Assembly (NCBI GenBank): GCA_029937545.1 | Contig: JAPYPR010000003.1 | Location: forward strand, 186,001 to 250,000 | DNA length: 64,000 bases | From: Erythrobacter sp. | GTDB taxonomy: Bacteria > Pseudomonadota > Alphaproteobacteria > Sphingomonadales > Sphingomonadaceae | Direction of reading: 5' to 3' | Shown: positions 56,312 through 64,000 of the stretch, piece after piece | Layout of the letters: each line of letters begins with the position of its first letter | How positions within the stretch are numbered: position 1 is the first letter of the stretch | Translations under genes and position numbers: made by a program | Notes under the pieces: generated by a model | Told to the model about the DNA's origin: nothing | What the model saw: the letters and a program-made list of their open reading frames with translations, nothing else | Databases searched by the model: none

Positions 56312-58429
56312 CTACTCCGCTTCGTCGCCGATCTCGCGGTTGAGGAAAGCGAGCAGCATGGCTGCGCGCTTGGCATCCTCCTCGCGATCCGCGCCGACCG
56401 AATGCCCGCCCTCGATCGCTTCGCGATAATAGAACGGCTGGCCGAAGGCTTCGAGCTTCGCGGCGGCCTTGCGGGCATGGCCGGGGTGGACCCGGTCGTC
56501 GAGCGTCGAGAGATAATAGAACACCGCCGGATAGTCGGGATCGGGCTGCATGTTCTGGTAGGGCGACCATTCGCGCATGAAGGCCCAGTCCTCCGGCACG
56601 TCGGGATTGCCGTATTCCGCCATCCACGAAGCGCCCGCGAGCAGCCTGTTGTAGCGCCGCATGTCGATCAGCGGGCTGCCCGAGATGATCGCACCGTAGA
56701 GGTCGGGGCGCTGGTTAGCGACCGCGCCCACCAGCACGCCACCGTTCGAGCGACCCGAGGCGGCAATCTTGCCCGGCGTGGCAAGGCGCTGTGCCACCAG
56801 ATCGTCGGCGACCGCGTGGAAATCGTCGAAGCTGTTCTGGCGCTTGTCGCGCAGCGCATCCTCGTGCCAGCGCGGACCGTATTCCCCGCCGCCGCGAATA
56901 TTGGCGAGGACATAGGCATTGCCGCTTTCCAGCCAGAACAGCGACAGTGGCCCGCTGCGATAGGGCTCGGCAGTCAAATACTTCGGCGTCTGCGCCGCGC
57001 GGAAACCGCCATAGGCATGGATCAGCGTCGGCAGCGGACCTTCCGCGCCCTTGGGCCGCGCGAGGTAATAGGGAACTCGCGTGCCATCCTCCGAGGTGGC
57101 GAAGCGCTGCTCCACGGTAAAACGATCCGCGTCGAACTGCGCCGGCACGGAAGCGATCCGCTTCGCCGCGCCGTCGCCCGGCACCGCCCACAGTGTCGGC
57201 GGGGTGAGCATGCTTTCGATGGTCACGAACACGGTGTCGCCCTTGCCCGTGGTATTGGCGATCTGGATCGTGCTGTTGTCGGGCAAGTCCATGTCGCGGC
57301 TGAACCAGCCGGGATAGCCGGGGCGGACCTCGATCAGCTTGCCCGACACGTCATCGAGCACCTTGACCCACAGGGTATTCTCCGAGGTCGCAACCTCTTC
57401 GACCGCCTGCGTCTCGCTGGGCGAGAACACCACGAAAGGCTCGGCCTGTTTACCGTCGAGCACGTCCTGCAACGGCCAGGCGACAAGCCAACCGGCCTCT
57501 GCCTCCCGACTGGGGGTTGCGAGCGGCGAATTGAGCTTGGCGATGACATGGCCGTCGAGCACTGCTTCGAATTCGGCATCCTCGGGGAGCGGCAGCGGCA
57601 CGGTGCTGCCGTCCTCCCGCACGAGCGAGTATTTCGCCGTCCAGAAACTCGTTCCGCGCTGGATGAACCGCCAGCGCGTGTCGCCATCGAGCACGGAGAA
57701 GCCGGAGATACCGACATCGGTCTGCTCGCCTTCTGCAATCTGGCGGGCAGAGGCGAACTCGGTCCCGCGCTCCCACAGCTTCACGAGGCGCGGATAGCCG
57801 GAGTCGGTCAGCGAGCCTTCGCCCTCGTCGGTGCCCACGAACAGTGTGTCCTCGTCGAACCACGCGACGTTGGATTTCGCCTCGGGCAGGGTGAAGCCGC
57901 CATCGACGAAACTGACGGTGGTCACATCGAATTCGCGCACTACATCGGCATCGGTGCCGCCGGGACTGAGCGAGATGAGGCAGCGCTCGTATTCCGGGGC
58001 AAGGCAGTTCGCACCATGCCAGACCCAGCTCTCACCTTCGTCACGGCCGAGCTGGTCGACATCGATCAGCGTGCGCCATTCGGGCACCCCCGCCGTGTAG
58101 CTGTCGAGGCTGGCGATGCGCCACAGCCCGCGCGGATTGTCCGCATCGCGCCACAGATTGGTGACCATGTCGCCCTGGATCGCGTCGGGCATGGCGATCT
58201 GGCGATCGTCGTCGAGGATCTGCTTCGCCCATGCGCGCGCGACCGGATATTCGGGCGTCGCGGTCAGCACAGCCTCGGTATCCGCATTCCACTCGCGCAC
58301 TTGCTCAAGCGCCTTCTCGCCCTGGATTTCCTCCAGCCAGATGTAGGGATCCTCGGCATCGGTTTCCTGCGCCACCCCCGGAGACGATGCGAAAACGAGC
58401 GTTGTAGCGAGCGCCAGACGTGCGATCAT
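56312..58429 (-). CDS. Secreted prolyl oligopeptidase (S9A)
   Basis: A 705-residue exported serine peptidase cleaving after proline in short peptides. Signal peptide MIARLALATTLVFASSPGVA; N-terminal DPYIWLEEIQGEKALEQVR is the classic POP start. After a propeller the hydrolase has ANIRGGGEYGPRWHEDALR, Ser561 in SGRSNGGVLVG, Asp645 in TLDDRVHPGH and His676 in EGGHSVG. ATG 58429 is used because the signal peptide starts there. nadA lies 20 bases upstream on the same strand. Confidence 0.93.
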   Translation of the reverse strand: MIARLALATTLVFASSPGVAQETDAEDPYIWLEEIQGEKALEQVREWNADTEAVLTATPEYPVARAWAKQILDDDRQIAMPDAIQGDMVTNLWRDADNPRGLWRIASLDSYTAGVPEWRTLIDVDQLGRDEGESWVWHGANCLAPEYERCLISLSPGGTDADVVREFDVTTVSFVDGGFTLPEAKSNVAWFDEDTLFVGTDEGEGSLTDSGYPRLVKLWERGTEFASARQIAEGEQTDVGISGFSVLDGDTRWRFIQRGTSFWTAKYSLVREDGSTVPLPLPEDAEFEAVLDGHVIAKLNSPLATPSREAEAGWLVAWPLQDVLDGKQAEPFVVFSPSETQAVEEVATSENTLWVKVLDDVSGKLIEVRPGYPGWFSRDMDLPDNSTIQIANTTGKGDTVFVTIESMLTPPTLWAVPGDGAAKRIASVPAQFDADRFTVEQRFATSEDGTRVPYYLARPKGAEGPLPTLIHAYGGFRAAQTPKYLTAEPYRSGPLSLFWLESGNAYVLANIRGGGEYGPRWHEDALRDKRQNSFDDFHAVADDLVAQRLATPGKIAASGRSNGGVLVGAVANQRPDLYGAIISGSPLIDMRRYNRLLAGASWMAEYGNPDVPEDWAFMREWSPYQNMQPDPDYPAVFYYLSTLDDRVHPGHARKAAAKLEAFGQPFYYREAIEGGHSVGADREEDAKRAAMLLAFLNREIGDEAE

Positions 58430-58449
58430 GTAGGTATTCTCCGTAAAGC

Positions 58450-59436
58450 TCAGACCCTGCCCAGATCGCCCTTGCCGATCGTGCCGCTGGCCATTTCGAG
58501 CATCTTGTCGAGGCTCTGCTTGGCTTTGAGGCGCAGGCCCTCCTCGATCTCGATGCGCGGTTCGAGGTCGCGCAGGCAGGCGTACATCTTCTCCATGGTA
58601 TTCAACGCCATGTAGGGGCAGATATTGCAACTGCAGTTCCCGTCTGCGCCGGGGGCGCCGATGAAGGTCTTTTCCGGCAGCGCCTTTTCCATCTGGTGGA
58701 TGATGTGCGGTTCGGTCGCGACGATCAGCGTGTCGCCTTCGAACGTCTTGGCATATTGCAGGATGCCGCTGGTCGACCCGACATAATCCGCGTGGTCGAT
58801 GATCGTCGGCGGGCATTCGGGATGGGCGACGACCGGCGCCTCGGGGTGCTGGCCTTTCAGCTTGAGCAGCTCGGTCTCGCTGAAGGCCTCGTGCACGATG
58901 CACACACCCGGCCACAGCAGCATTTCGCGGCCGAACTTGCGGCTCATATAGCTGCCGAGGTGCCGGTCGGGGCCGAAGATGATCTTCTGGTCTTCCGGGA
59001 TCTGGCTGATGATCGTTTCCGCGCTGGAACTGGTGACGATCACGTCGCTCAACGCCTTCACCTCGGTCGAGCAGTTGATGTAGGTCAGCGCGATATGGTC
59101 GGGATGTTTCTCGCGGAAGGCCTTGAACTTTTCCGGCGGGCAGCTGTCTTCGAGGCTGCACCCGGCATCCATGTCGGGTAGGACCACGATCTTTTCGGGG
59201 CTCAGGATCTTGGCGGTATCGGCCATGAACTTCACGCCGCAGAACACGATCACGTCGGCGTCGGTTTCGGCGGCCTTGCGGCTCAGCTCCAGGCTGTCGC
59301 CGACGAAGTCCGCAATGTCCTGGATATCGGCAGTCTGGTAGTAATGGGCGAGGATGATCGCGTTTTTCTCCTTGCGGAGGCGATCGATGGCGGCGAGCAG
59401 GTCTTCGCCGGTCGGAAGGTCGGTCTGGGCGGTCAT
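58450..59436 (-). CDS. nadA: Quinolinate synthase A
   Basis: Condenses iminoaspartate with dihydroxyacetone phosphate to quinolinate in NAD synthesis, using a [4Fe-4S] cluster. The 328-residue product has IILAHYYQTADIQDIADFVG, VIVFCGVKFMADTAKILSPE, AHPECPPTI and the C-terminal CSCNICPYMALNT segment, which supply the cluster cysteines. No nadB or nadC adjacent. The prolyl oligopeptidase gene follows. Confidence 0.96.
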   Translation of the reverse strand: MTAQTDLPTGEDLLAAIDRLRKEKNAIILAHYYQTADIQDIADFVGDSLELSRKAAETDADVIVFCGVKFMADTAKILSPEKIVVLPDMDAGCSLEDSCPPEKFKAFREKHPDHIALTYINCSTEVKALSDVIVTSSSAETIISQIPEDQKIIFGPDRHLGSYMSRKFGREMLLWPGVCIVHEAFSETELLKLKGQHPEAPVVAHPECPPTIIDHADYVGSTSGILQYAKTFEGDTLIVATEPHIIHQMEKALPEKTFIGAPGADGNCSCNICPYMALNTMEKMYACLRDLEPRIEIEEGLRLKAKQSLDKMLEMASGTIGKGDLGRV

Positions 59437-59503
59437 GTAGGGTCCCGTCTGCTGCGTTTGAGGGCGCTTATAAAGCGAACGGACGGGAAGGCGAGGGCGT
59501 TCC

Positions 59504-60299
59504 TACATTGTGAAGCCGGGCGGCAGGAAAGCCTCCATCGGGCGTTCGGCGCCGGGGGTGCCGGCGATCAGCTGCTCGGTCATGCCAATGCCGAACGGGC
59601 TGTAGGCCAGCGCCAGCGACAGCAGGAAGACGCCCGCATAAACGCCAAAGCCCCACCAATAGGCGGGATGCACCCGGCCCTGTGTACGCTTGTCGGGCGA
59701 CCATGCCGATGACCGGGAAGATCATCGTCACCATGACGGCAATCGTCCAGGCATTGGGGATCATCAGCGGCAGCGGGAGCAGGCGGCCCAGGCCCGGCCC
59801 GGTGAGGATCGCCATGGCGCACAGCATCGGGCGGCGATGCCAGCCGGTATAGCGCCGCCGCATCAGCGCCCACCACGCGAGGCCGCCACAGCGTCATGAT
59901 GTTGCCCCACAGGAACTCGCTGACATGGAAGAAGAACGGTCCGCCGGTCCGCCGTGCGACGACCACCATGACCATAGTCCCGAACACCACCATCAGGGGC
60001 ACCCAGAGATAGGCGAGTTAGCCGAGTTTCGCATGGAGCGGCCAGTTGCCCGCCGAGGCGGTCACATGCTGGGCGAGGAAGATGCCGATCCACGCCATGA
60101 AGACGACCGCGTGGACGTGATAAGCCAGCGGCACGGCGAAGCTCGACTGGCCCACGGCGATATTGAGGCTGAAGCCGGCCACGATTATGAACGACATGAC
60201 GAACGCCATGATCGTGAAAAAGCGGGGATTGCTGCGCCTGAGCGCCGGTCTCGATCGCGGCTGGCGCCATGGTGCTCGATCTCCCCCCGGATGTGCCAA
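59504..60299 (-). pseudogene. Broken polytopic membrane protein gene (family not named)
   Basis: In one frame: FTIMAFVMSFIIVAGFSLNI, then LAYHVHAVVFMAWIGIFLAQ, then a TAA at 60018-60020 and LWVPLMVVFGTMVMVVVARR. In a second frame: MLCAMAILTGPGLGRLLPLP and TIAVMVTMIFPVIGMV. In a third: VHPAYWWGFGVYAGVFLLSL ending PMEAFLPPGFTM at 59504. One nonsense codon and two frameshifts (near 59880 and 59695). About 250 residues originally. Resembles an unnamed conserved membrane family seen in sphingomonads (recall). Confidence 0.75.
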
Positions 60300-60351
60300 G
60301 CGACCTGTTCTGTTTGGGGAGAATTATGCCGGGCCGTGCGGAAAAATCAAC

Positions 60352-61050
60352 TCAGGGCGCCTCTTCGCCTTCGAAGCGGACGTTGACCGTCACATCGCCA
60401 TAGCCTGCGACCTGCAGCGGAATGGCGAGGTTCTGGCGCACCGCATCCTTGGCCGCCTGCCGGGCGAGGGCGAGAACCTCAGGATTCTTCGCGAAAGCGA
60501 CAGCTTTGCGCTCCGCCTGCTGCGAATTGTTGCGCGCAAGATCGACGCTGGCGTCGCGGCTGACGTAGGTGCCCTCGGTAAAGGTCTTGGCCTGGGCTTC
60601 GTCGAGATTGGGACGGGAGATACGCAGGGTGGGGATGGTAACGTCGAGCGTTTCGGCTTCCGCGTCCCAGACGAACTGGTCGCGGTCCATGCCCGACAGG
60701 TCGAGGCGATATTCAACGCTCGCCGGAATGATTGCCGCCTGCCTGCTTTCCAATAGATCGACGCCAAGAATACCACGCCGATCCTCGCTTTCGGCGACGA
60801 CTTCGAAGCGCGAGGAGAAGACGGTCAGCGAGTTCTGCTTCTCGAAGGCGAGCATCGCGCTGCCGACCGGATCGCCCTCTTCTTCGTAGAAGAAAGCTCG
60901 CCAGCCGAGCCATGCAACGGCCGCCAGCAAGAGGACCACGATGAGCCAAGGCGCAGCCTGTGTGCGAGCAAGCGATTGGTCGCGGCGGACCTCGGGAGAG
61001 ATCGAGCTGCGCTCGTCGGTTCTCAAATCGGTTTTCAGATCGTTCGCCAT
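60352..61050 (-). CDS. DUF4230 domain protein, membrane-anchored
   Basis: A 232-residue protein: about 33 cytoplasmic residues, one membrane helix (APWLIVVLLLAAVAWLGWRA), then the DUF4230 domain with FSSRFEVVAESEDRRGILGV and PASVEYRLDLSGMDRDQFVW. Function unknown. ATG 61050 lies inside the 3' end of the MBL gene (16-base overlap), so the two are translationally linked. Confidence 0.83.
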   Translation of the reverse strand: MANDLKTDLRTDERSSISPEVRRDQSLARTQAAPWLIVVLLLAAVAWLGWRAFFYEEEGDPVGSAMLAFEKQNSLTVFSSRFEVVAESEDRRGILGVDLLESRQAAIIPASVEYRLDLSGMDRDQFVWDAEAETLDVTIPTLRISRPNLDEAQAKTFTEGTYVSRDASVDLARNNSQQAERKAVAFAKNPEVLALARQAAKDAVRQNLAIPLQVAGYGDVTVNVRFEGEEAP

Positions 61051-61907
61051 TGCTCGCCAGAACGTGCGACCTGCCCGCGGCGTTCCAGATCGAGCAGGTG
61101 AGCGGTCACCGACATTTCCGCGGCCTTGTGCAGCTTCGGGTCGAGGCCCTTGTACATCTTCGGTACGAACTCGCTTGCGCCGAGCGGCCCTTCGCCGAGC
61201 AGGCGCAGAATCTGGTTCTCGCGCTGGCGACGGTGCCCGATCATGCCGCGCACTAGCTGGCGCGGCTTCTCCACCGCTTCGCCATGCGCGGGATAGAACA
61301 CCGCATCCTCGCGCTCGTAGAGCTTCTCGAGGCTGAGCATGTAATCGCCCATGTCGCCGTCGGGCGGGATCACGACGCTGGTCGACCAGCCCATGATATG
61401 ATCGCCGGTGAACAGCGCGCCGCTCTCTTCCAGCGCGAAGCAGAGGTGGTTGGAGACATGGCCGGGCGTCGCAACCGCGGTCAGGGTCCAGCCGGGGCCG
61501 GTCATCTGCTCGCCATCCTCCATCACCCGATCGGGCTCGTAAGTGCGGTCGAAAGCGGCATCGGCGCGCGGGCCGCTGTCGTCCAGCACCAGTGGCGCGC
61601 AGCCGACGATGGGCGCTCCGGTCCGCCTGGCGAGCGGCGCGGCAGCAGGCGAATGGTCGCGGTGCGTATGTGTGCACATGATCGCGCAGACGTGCTCTTC
61701 CCCGATAGCGGCGTCGAGTGCGAGCAGGTGCTCTTCCTCGTCCGGGCCGGGGTCGATCACGGCGCACCCGTCGCCGAGGCCGACGATGTAAGTCTGGGTA
61801 CCGGTATAGGTATAGGGAGAGGGATTGGGCGCGAGCACGCGGCGGACCAGCGGTTCGAGCTGCATCGCTTCGCCGGTGGGCCAGGGTTTGGGGGGAGGGC
61901 CTGCCAT
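61035..61907 (-). CDS. MBL-fold metallohydrolase, LACTB2/glyoxalase II-like
   Basis: Zinc-dependent hydrolase of about 290 residues. The metal-binding motif THTHRDHS, the GHVSNHLCF histidine, TGDHIMGW aspartate and YPAHGEAVEKP histidine form the standard site. The C-terminal winged-helix-like tail (PKLHKAAEMSVTAHLLDLER) is typical of the LACTB2-type subgroup. Start MAGPPPKPWPTGEAMQLEPL (61907) chosen; 61865 or 61943 are alternatives. Overlaps DUF4230. Confidence 0.87.
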   Translation of the reverse strand: MAGPPPKPWPTGEAMQLEPLVRRVLAPNPSPYTYTGTQTYIVGLGDGCAVIDPGPDEEEHLLALDAAIGEEHVCAIMCTHTHRDHSPAAAPLARRTGAPIVGCAPLVLDDSGPRADAAFDRTYEPDRVMEDGEQMTGPGWTLTAVATPGHVSNHLCFALEESGALFTGDHIMGWSTSVVIPPDGDMGDYMLSLEKLYEREDAVFYPAHGEAVEKPRQLVRGMIGHRRQRENQILRLLGEGPLGASEFVPKMYKGLDPKLHKAAEMSVTAHLLDLERRGQVARSGEQWRTI

Positions 61908-61969
61908 GGCCTTGCATATGGGGCTTCCGATGCGCCATGTCACCTCCCGTCGCTTGCAAGGGAGAGAGC

Positions 61970-63433
61970 ATGGCCGACCGCATCCTCGTACTCGACGCCG
62001 GAACCACCTCGACGCGGGCGATGATTTTCGCTCCCGACGGGACGATGGAGGCGGTCGAGCAGGCGGAGATCACGCAATACTACCCCCAGCCCGGCTGGGT
62101 CGAGCACGATGCCGCGGAAATCTGGGACAAGACGCTCGCCTGCGCGCGGCAGGTCGTGGGCGAGGAGCCGGGACGGATCGCGGCCATCGGGATCACCAAC
62201 CAGCGCGAGACGGTGGTTGCATGGGACACACCCTCGGGTGCACCGCTGGCCCGGGCGATCGTGTGGCAGGACCGGCGCACCGCTGCGTTCTGCGCCGACA
62301 TGAAGAGCTACGGCCACAAAGAATACGTCCAGCAGCGCACCGGCCTGCTGCTCGATCCCTATTTCTCCGGCACCAAGATGCGCTGGCTGCTCGACCATGA
62401 CGAGGCAGTGCGAGCGGCTTCGCAGCGCGGCGATCTGGCCTTCGGCACGGTGGAAAGCTGGCTGGTCTACAAGCTGTCGGGCGGCGCGCATGTGAGCGAT
62501 GCGAGCAATGCCAGCCGCACGCTGCTGCTCGCACTCGACGGCGCACAGTTCGACGAAGAGCTGTCCGAACTGCTCGGCGTCCCGCGCGCCGCGCTGCCGG
62601 ACGTGGTGGACACGCACGGGGCCATTGCGACCGCGCAGGCGCAATGTCTCGGCGCGGAAATCCCGATCTGCGGGCTGGCGGGCGACCAGCAGTCGGCGAC
62701 CATAGGGCAGGGCTGCCTTACATTCGGCGAGACCAAAGCGACCTACGGCACCGGGGCATTCGTGCTGACCAACCAGGGTCGGGACATTCCGCGATCCGAT
62801 AACCGGCTGCTCGGGACCGTGCTGTACCAGGAAAACGGTCAGCGGACCTATGCGATCGAAGGCGCGTGCTTTGTTGCGGGCAGCCTCGTCCAGTATTTGC
62901 GCGACCAGCTGGGCCTGATCGGATCGGCTGCCGAGACGGAGGAGCTTGCTCGCAGCATCGAGAGCAGCGGCGAGGTGGTGATCGTCCCGGCCCTGGCAGG
63001 GCTGGGGGCACCGCACTGGAAGCCCGATGCGCTCGGGGTCATCTCGGGCCTCAGCTTCGCCAGCGGTCGCGCGCAGATCGCCCGGGCCGCGCTGGAGGCG
63101 ATGGCGCACCAGACCCACGATCTCGCCAGCGCCTTCGCTGCCGACGGTGCGCCGTGGTCGACGCTGCGCATCGACGGCGGGATGAGTGCGAACGACTGGA
63201 TGGCGCAGGACCTGGCCGACATTCTCGACATTGCAGTCGAGCGGCCCGATTTCGTCGAGACGACCGCGCTGGGCGCGGCCATTCTCGCGGCCGTAGGAGC
63301 AGGCCTGCACCCGACCCTCGCCGCGGCGGCGGACGCCATGCGTGGCCAAGGACGCTGCTTCACGCCCGAAATGTCGGAGGATGTGCGAGAAGCGCGGTTG
63401 GCGCGCTACGCACGCGCGCTCGGCGCCGTGTGA
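61970..63433 (+). CDS. glpK: Glycerol kinase
   Basis: Phosphorylates glycerol to sn-glycerol 3-phosphate. The 487-residue product is standard length and carries the FGGY kinase motifs: LVLDAGTTSTRAMIFAPDG, ITNQRETVVAWD, GLAGDQQSATIGQGC and the second signature ALEAMAHQTHDLASAF. GAGAGAG with GGGAG upstream of ATG 61970 marks the start. No glpD/glpF/glpR adjacent. Confidence 0.96.
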   Translation: MADRILVLDAGTTSTRAMIFAPDGTMEAVEQAEITQYYPQPGWVEHDAAEIWDKTLACARQVVGEEPGRIAAIGITNQRETVVAWDTPSGAPLARAIVWQDRRTAAFCADMKSYGHKEYVQQRTGLLLDPYFSGTKMRWLLDHDEAVRAASQRGDLAFGTVESWLVYKLSGGAHVSDASNASRTLLLALDGAQFDEELSELLGVPRAALPDVVDTHGAIATAQAQCLGAEIPICGLAGDQQSATIGQGCLTFGETKATYGTGAFVLTNQGRDIPRSDNRLLGTVLYQENGQRTYAIEGACFVAGSLVQYLRDQLGLIGSAAETEELARSIESSGEVVIVPALAGLGAPHWKPDALGVISGLSFASGRAQIARAALEAMAHQTHDLASAFAADGAPWSTLRIDGGMSANDWMAQDLADILDIAVERPDFVETTALGAAILAAVGAGLHPTLAAAADAMRGQGRCFTPEMSEDVREARLARYARALGAV

Positions 63434-63895
63434 TCAGCCGCTGGCGCCGAAGGCTTGCGCAAGGCGGTCCTGCATGGCCTGTACCGGCGCATCCGCATGG
63501 TCTTCCGCCCGCCGCATCTCGCGGTCCAGCCGGGCTACGCGGGCATGCAGGTCCTCGCTTTCGCGAATGAGGGCGCGGGTTTCCGGCTCAAGCGCTTCCA
63601 GATTGGCGGGATCGGCATTGCGCTCTTCCGGTAGTTCGTTGTGGTGCGCGAGCTGTGCGGCGGAGAGTTCGCCCGCCAGAAAGGCCCGCTGGTTGAGCAG
63701 CCAGGCAAGCACGTGCATGACCCGTGTTGTGGTCCGTAGGCCTTCGATCGACAGAGCAATCTTCAGACTGTCGCTGGCGTTGTCGCCCTTCTCGCCGATC
63801 CGCAGGCCGAACACCGCGCGTGCATCGTCGGCCAGGAGCAGGGCTTCCGAATACAGATCCTCGATGATCTCGTGATTGATGTTTCGAGCCGACAT
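63434..63895 (-). CDS. DUF1465 family protein (RcdA-like)
   Basis: A 153-residue helical protein of the DUF1465 group, related to RcdA, the ClpXP adaptor that helps degrade CtrA in Caulobacter. TTRVMHVLAWLLNQRAFLAG is the conserved core and the N-terminal LYSEALLLADDARAVFG region also fits; the tail (RLDREMRRAEDHADAPVQAM) is helical. ATG 63895 chosen from the compact start MSARNINHEII. Convergent with glpK, whose stop is adjacent. A cell-cycle role here is inference. Confidence 0.8.
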   Translation of the reverse strand: MSARNINHEIIEDLYSEALLLADDARAVFGLRIGEKGDNASDSLKIALSIEGLRTTTRVMHVLAWLLNQRAFLAGELSAAQLAHHNELPEERNADPANLEALEPETRALIRESEDLHARVARLDREMRRAEDHADAPVQAMQDRLAQAFGASG

Positions 63896-64000
63896 TGGCT
63901 CTGGATTACGCCCCGGTCGCAAAGGTGACCAGCGCGTTTACCATGATGTCTCTCGGCGGCACGACAAACCGCCGCACGTGGGCGGTCAGGCGATGATATC

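Noticed and set aside
56171-58615. 814-codon plus-strand frame opposite the prolyl oligopeptidase
   Set aside because: Antisense shadow of a clear S9A peptidase with all three catalytic residues.
61940-63349. 469-codon minus-strand frame opposite glpK
   Set aside because: Antisense to a textbook glycerol kinase; no motif of its own.
63896-64000. Possible gene start at the end of the window
   Set aside because: ATGATG near 63942 opens only about 17 codons before a stop; no supporting motif.

Overview
The window looks like chromosomal DNA of a carotenoid-forming alphaproteobacterium, most likely an Erythrobacteraceae/Sphingomonadales member. The reasons are the high G+C content, a crtY-crtI-crtB cluster, the DUF1465/RcdA-like gene, a MipA/OmpV porin-like protein, many secreted peptidases and dense gene packing. 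The assignment is inferred from gene content and protein style; no database search was run.

Layout. 1-4 kb: 5' part of dinB, an MFS exporter, and an unaccompanied biotin-dependent carboxylase alpha subunit. 4-8.4 kb: a translationally coupled carotenoid operon on the minus strand, crtY-crtI-LOG-crtB, in which crtB lacks a standard start codon. 8.5-16.6 kb: an outer membrane protein, a secreted S9 peptidase and a divergent DUF885 metallopeptidase, a GT87 membrane glycosyltransferase, a 51-residue small protein and an alanine/glycine:cation symporter. 16.8-20 kb: secE-nusG and rplK-rplA, split by an inverted gene for a tandem retropepsin-like protein. 20-25.4 kb: DUF2339 giant membrane protein, CinA-like protein and a Baeyer-Villiger-type flavin monooxygenase. 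25.5-27.2 kb: a decayed surface-polysaccharide locus. 27.2-32.1 kb: PilZ protein, LacI regulator, and a secreted beta-propeller/amidohydrolase. 32.1-42.3 kb: a complete chemosensory operon, cheA-cheW-cheY-cheB-cheR, a GGDEF/EAL protein and two chemoreceptors. 42.4-49.5 kb: MATE exporter, orphan [2Fe-2S] subunit, TonB siderophore receptor with a likely Fur site, arsenate reductase-like protein, a long perfect palindrome, an MFS exporter and a PmtA-like methyltransferase. 49.6-54.8 kb: a YciC-like membrane protein, lipB plus an overlapping lipoprotein gene, an old yellow enzyme, an EamA transporter and DUF2254. 54.8-60.3 kb: a frameshifted second DUF2254, a short remnant that looks like a microbial rhodopsin joined to the tail of a possible beta-carotene cleavage enzyme (blh), a prolyl oligopeptidase, nadA and another broken membrane-protein gene. 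60.3-63.9 kb: DUF4230, an MBL hydrolase, glpK and a DUF1465/RcdA-like gene.

Functional themes. The window combines carotenoid synthesis, extracellular peptide scavenging (three serine or metallo peptidases and a propeller-amidohydrolase), chemotaxis with a cyclic-di-GMP enzyme built into the operon, and iron uptake. There is a marked layer of gene decay. At least five broken genes are visible, nearly all for polytopic membrane proteins: flippase, possible O-antigen polymerase, DUF2254, rhodopsin and an unnamed membrane protein. The possible loss of a rhodopsin/retinal system beside an intact carotenoid pathway is the most interesting historical signal. The 132-base nested palindrome at 47.3 kb and the non-standard crtB start are the most interesting structural ones.
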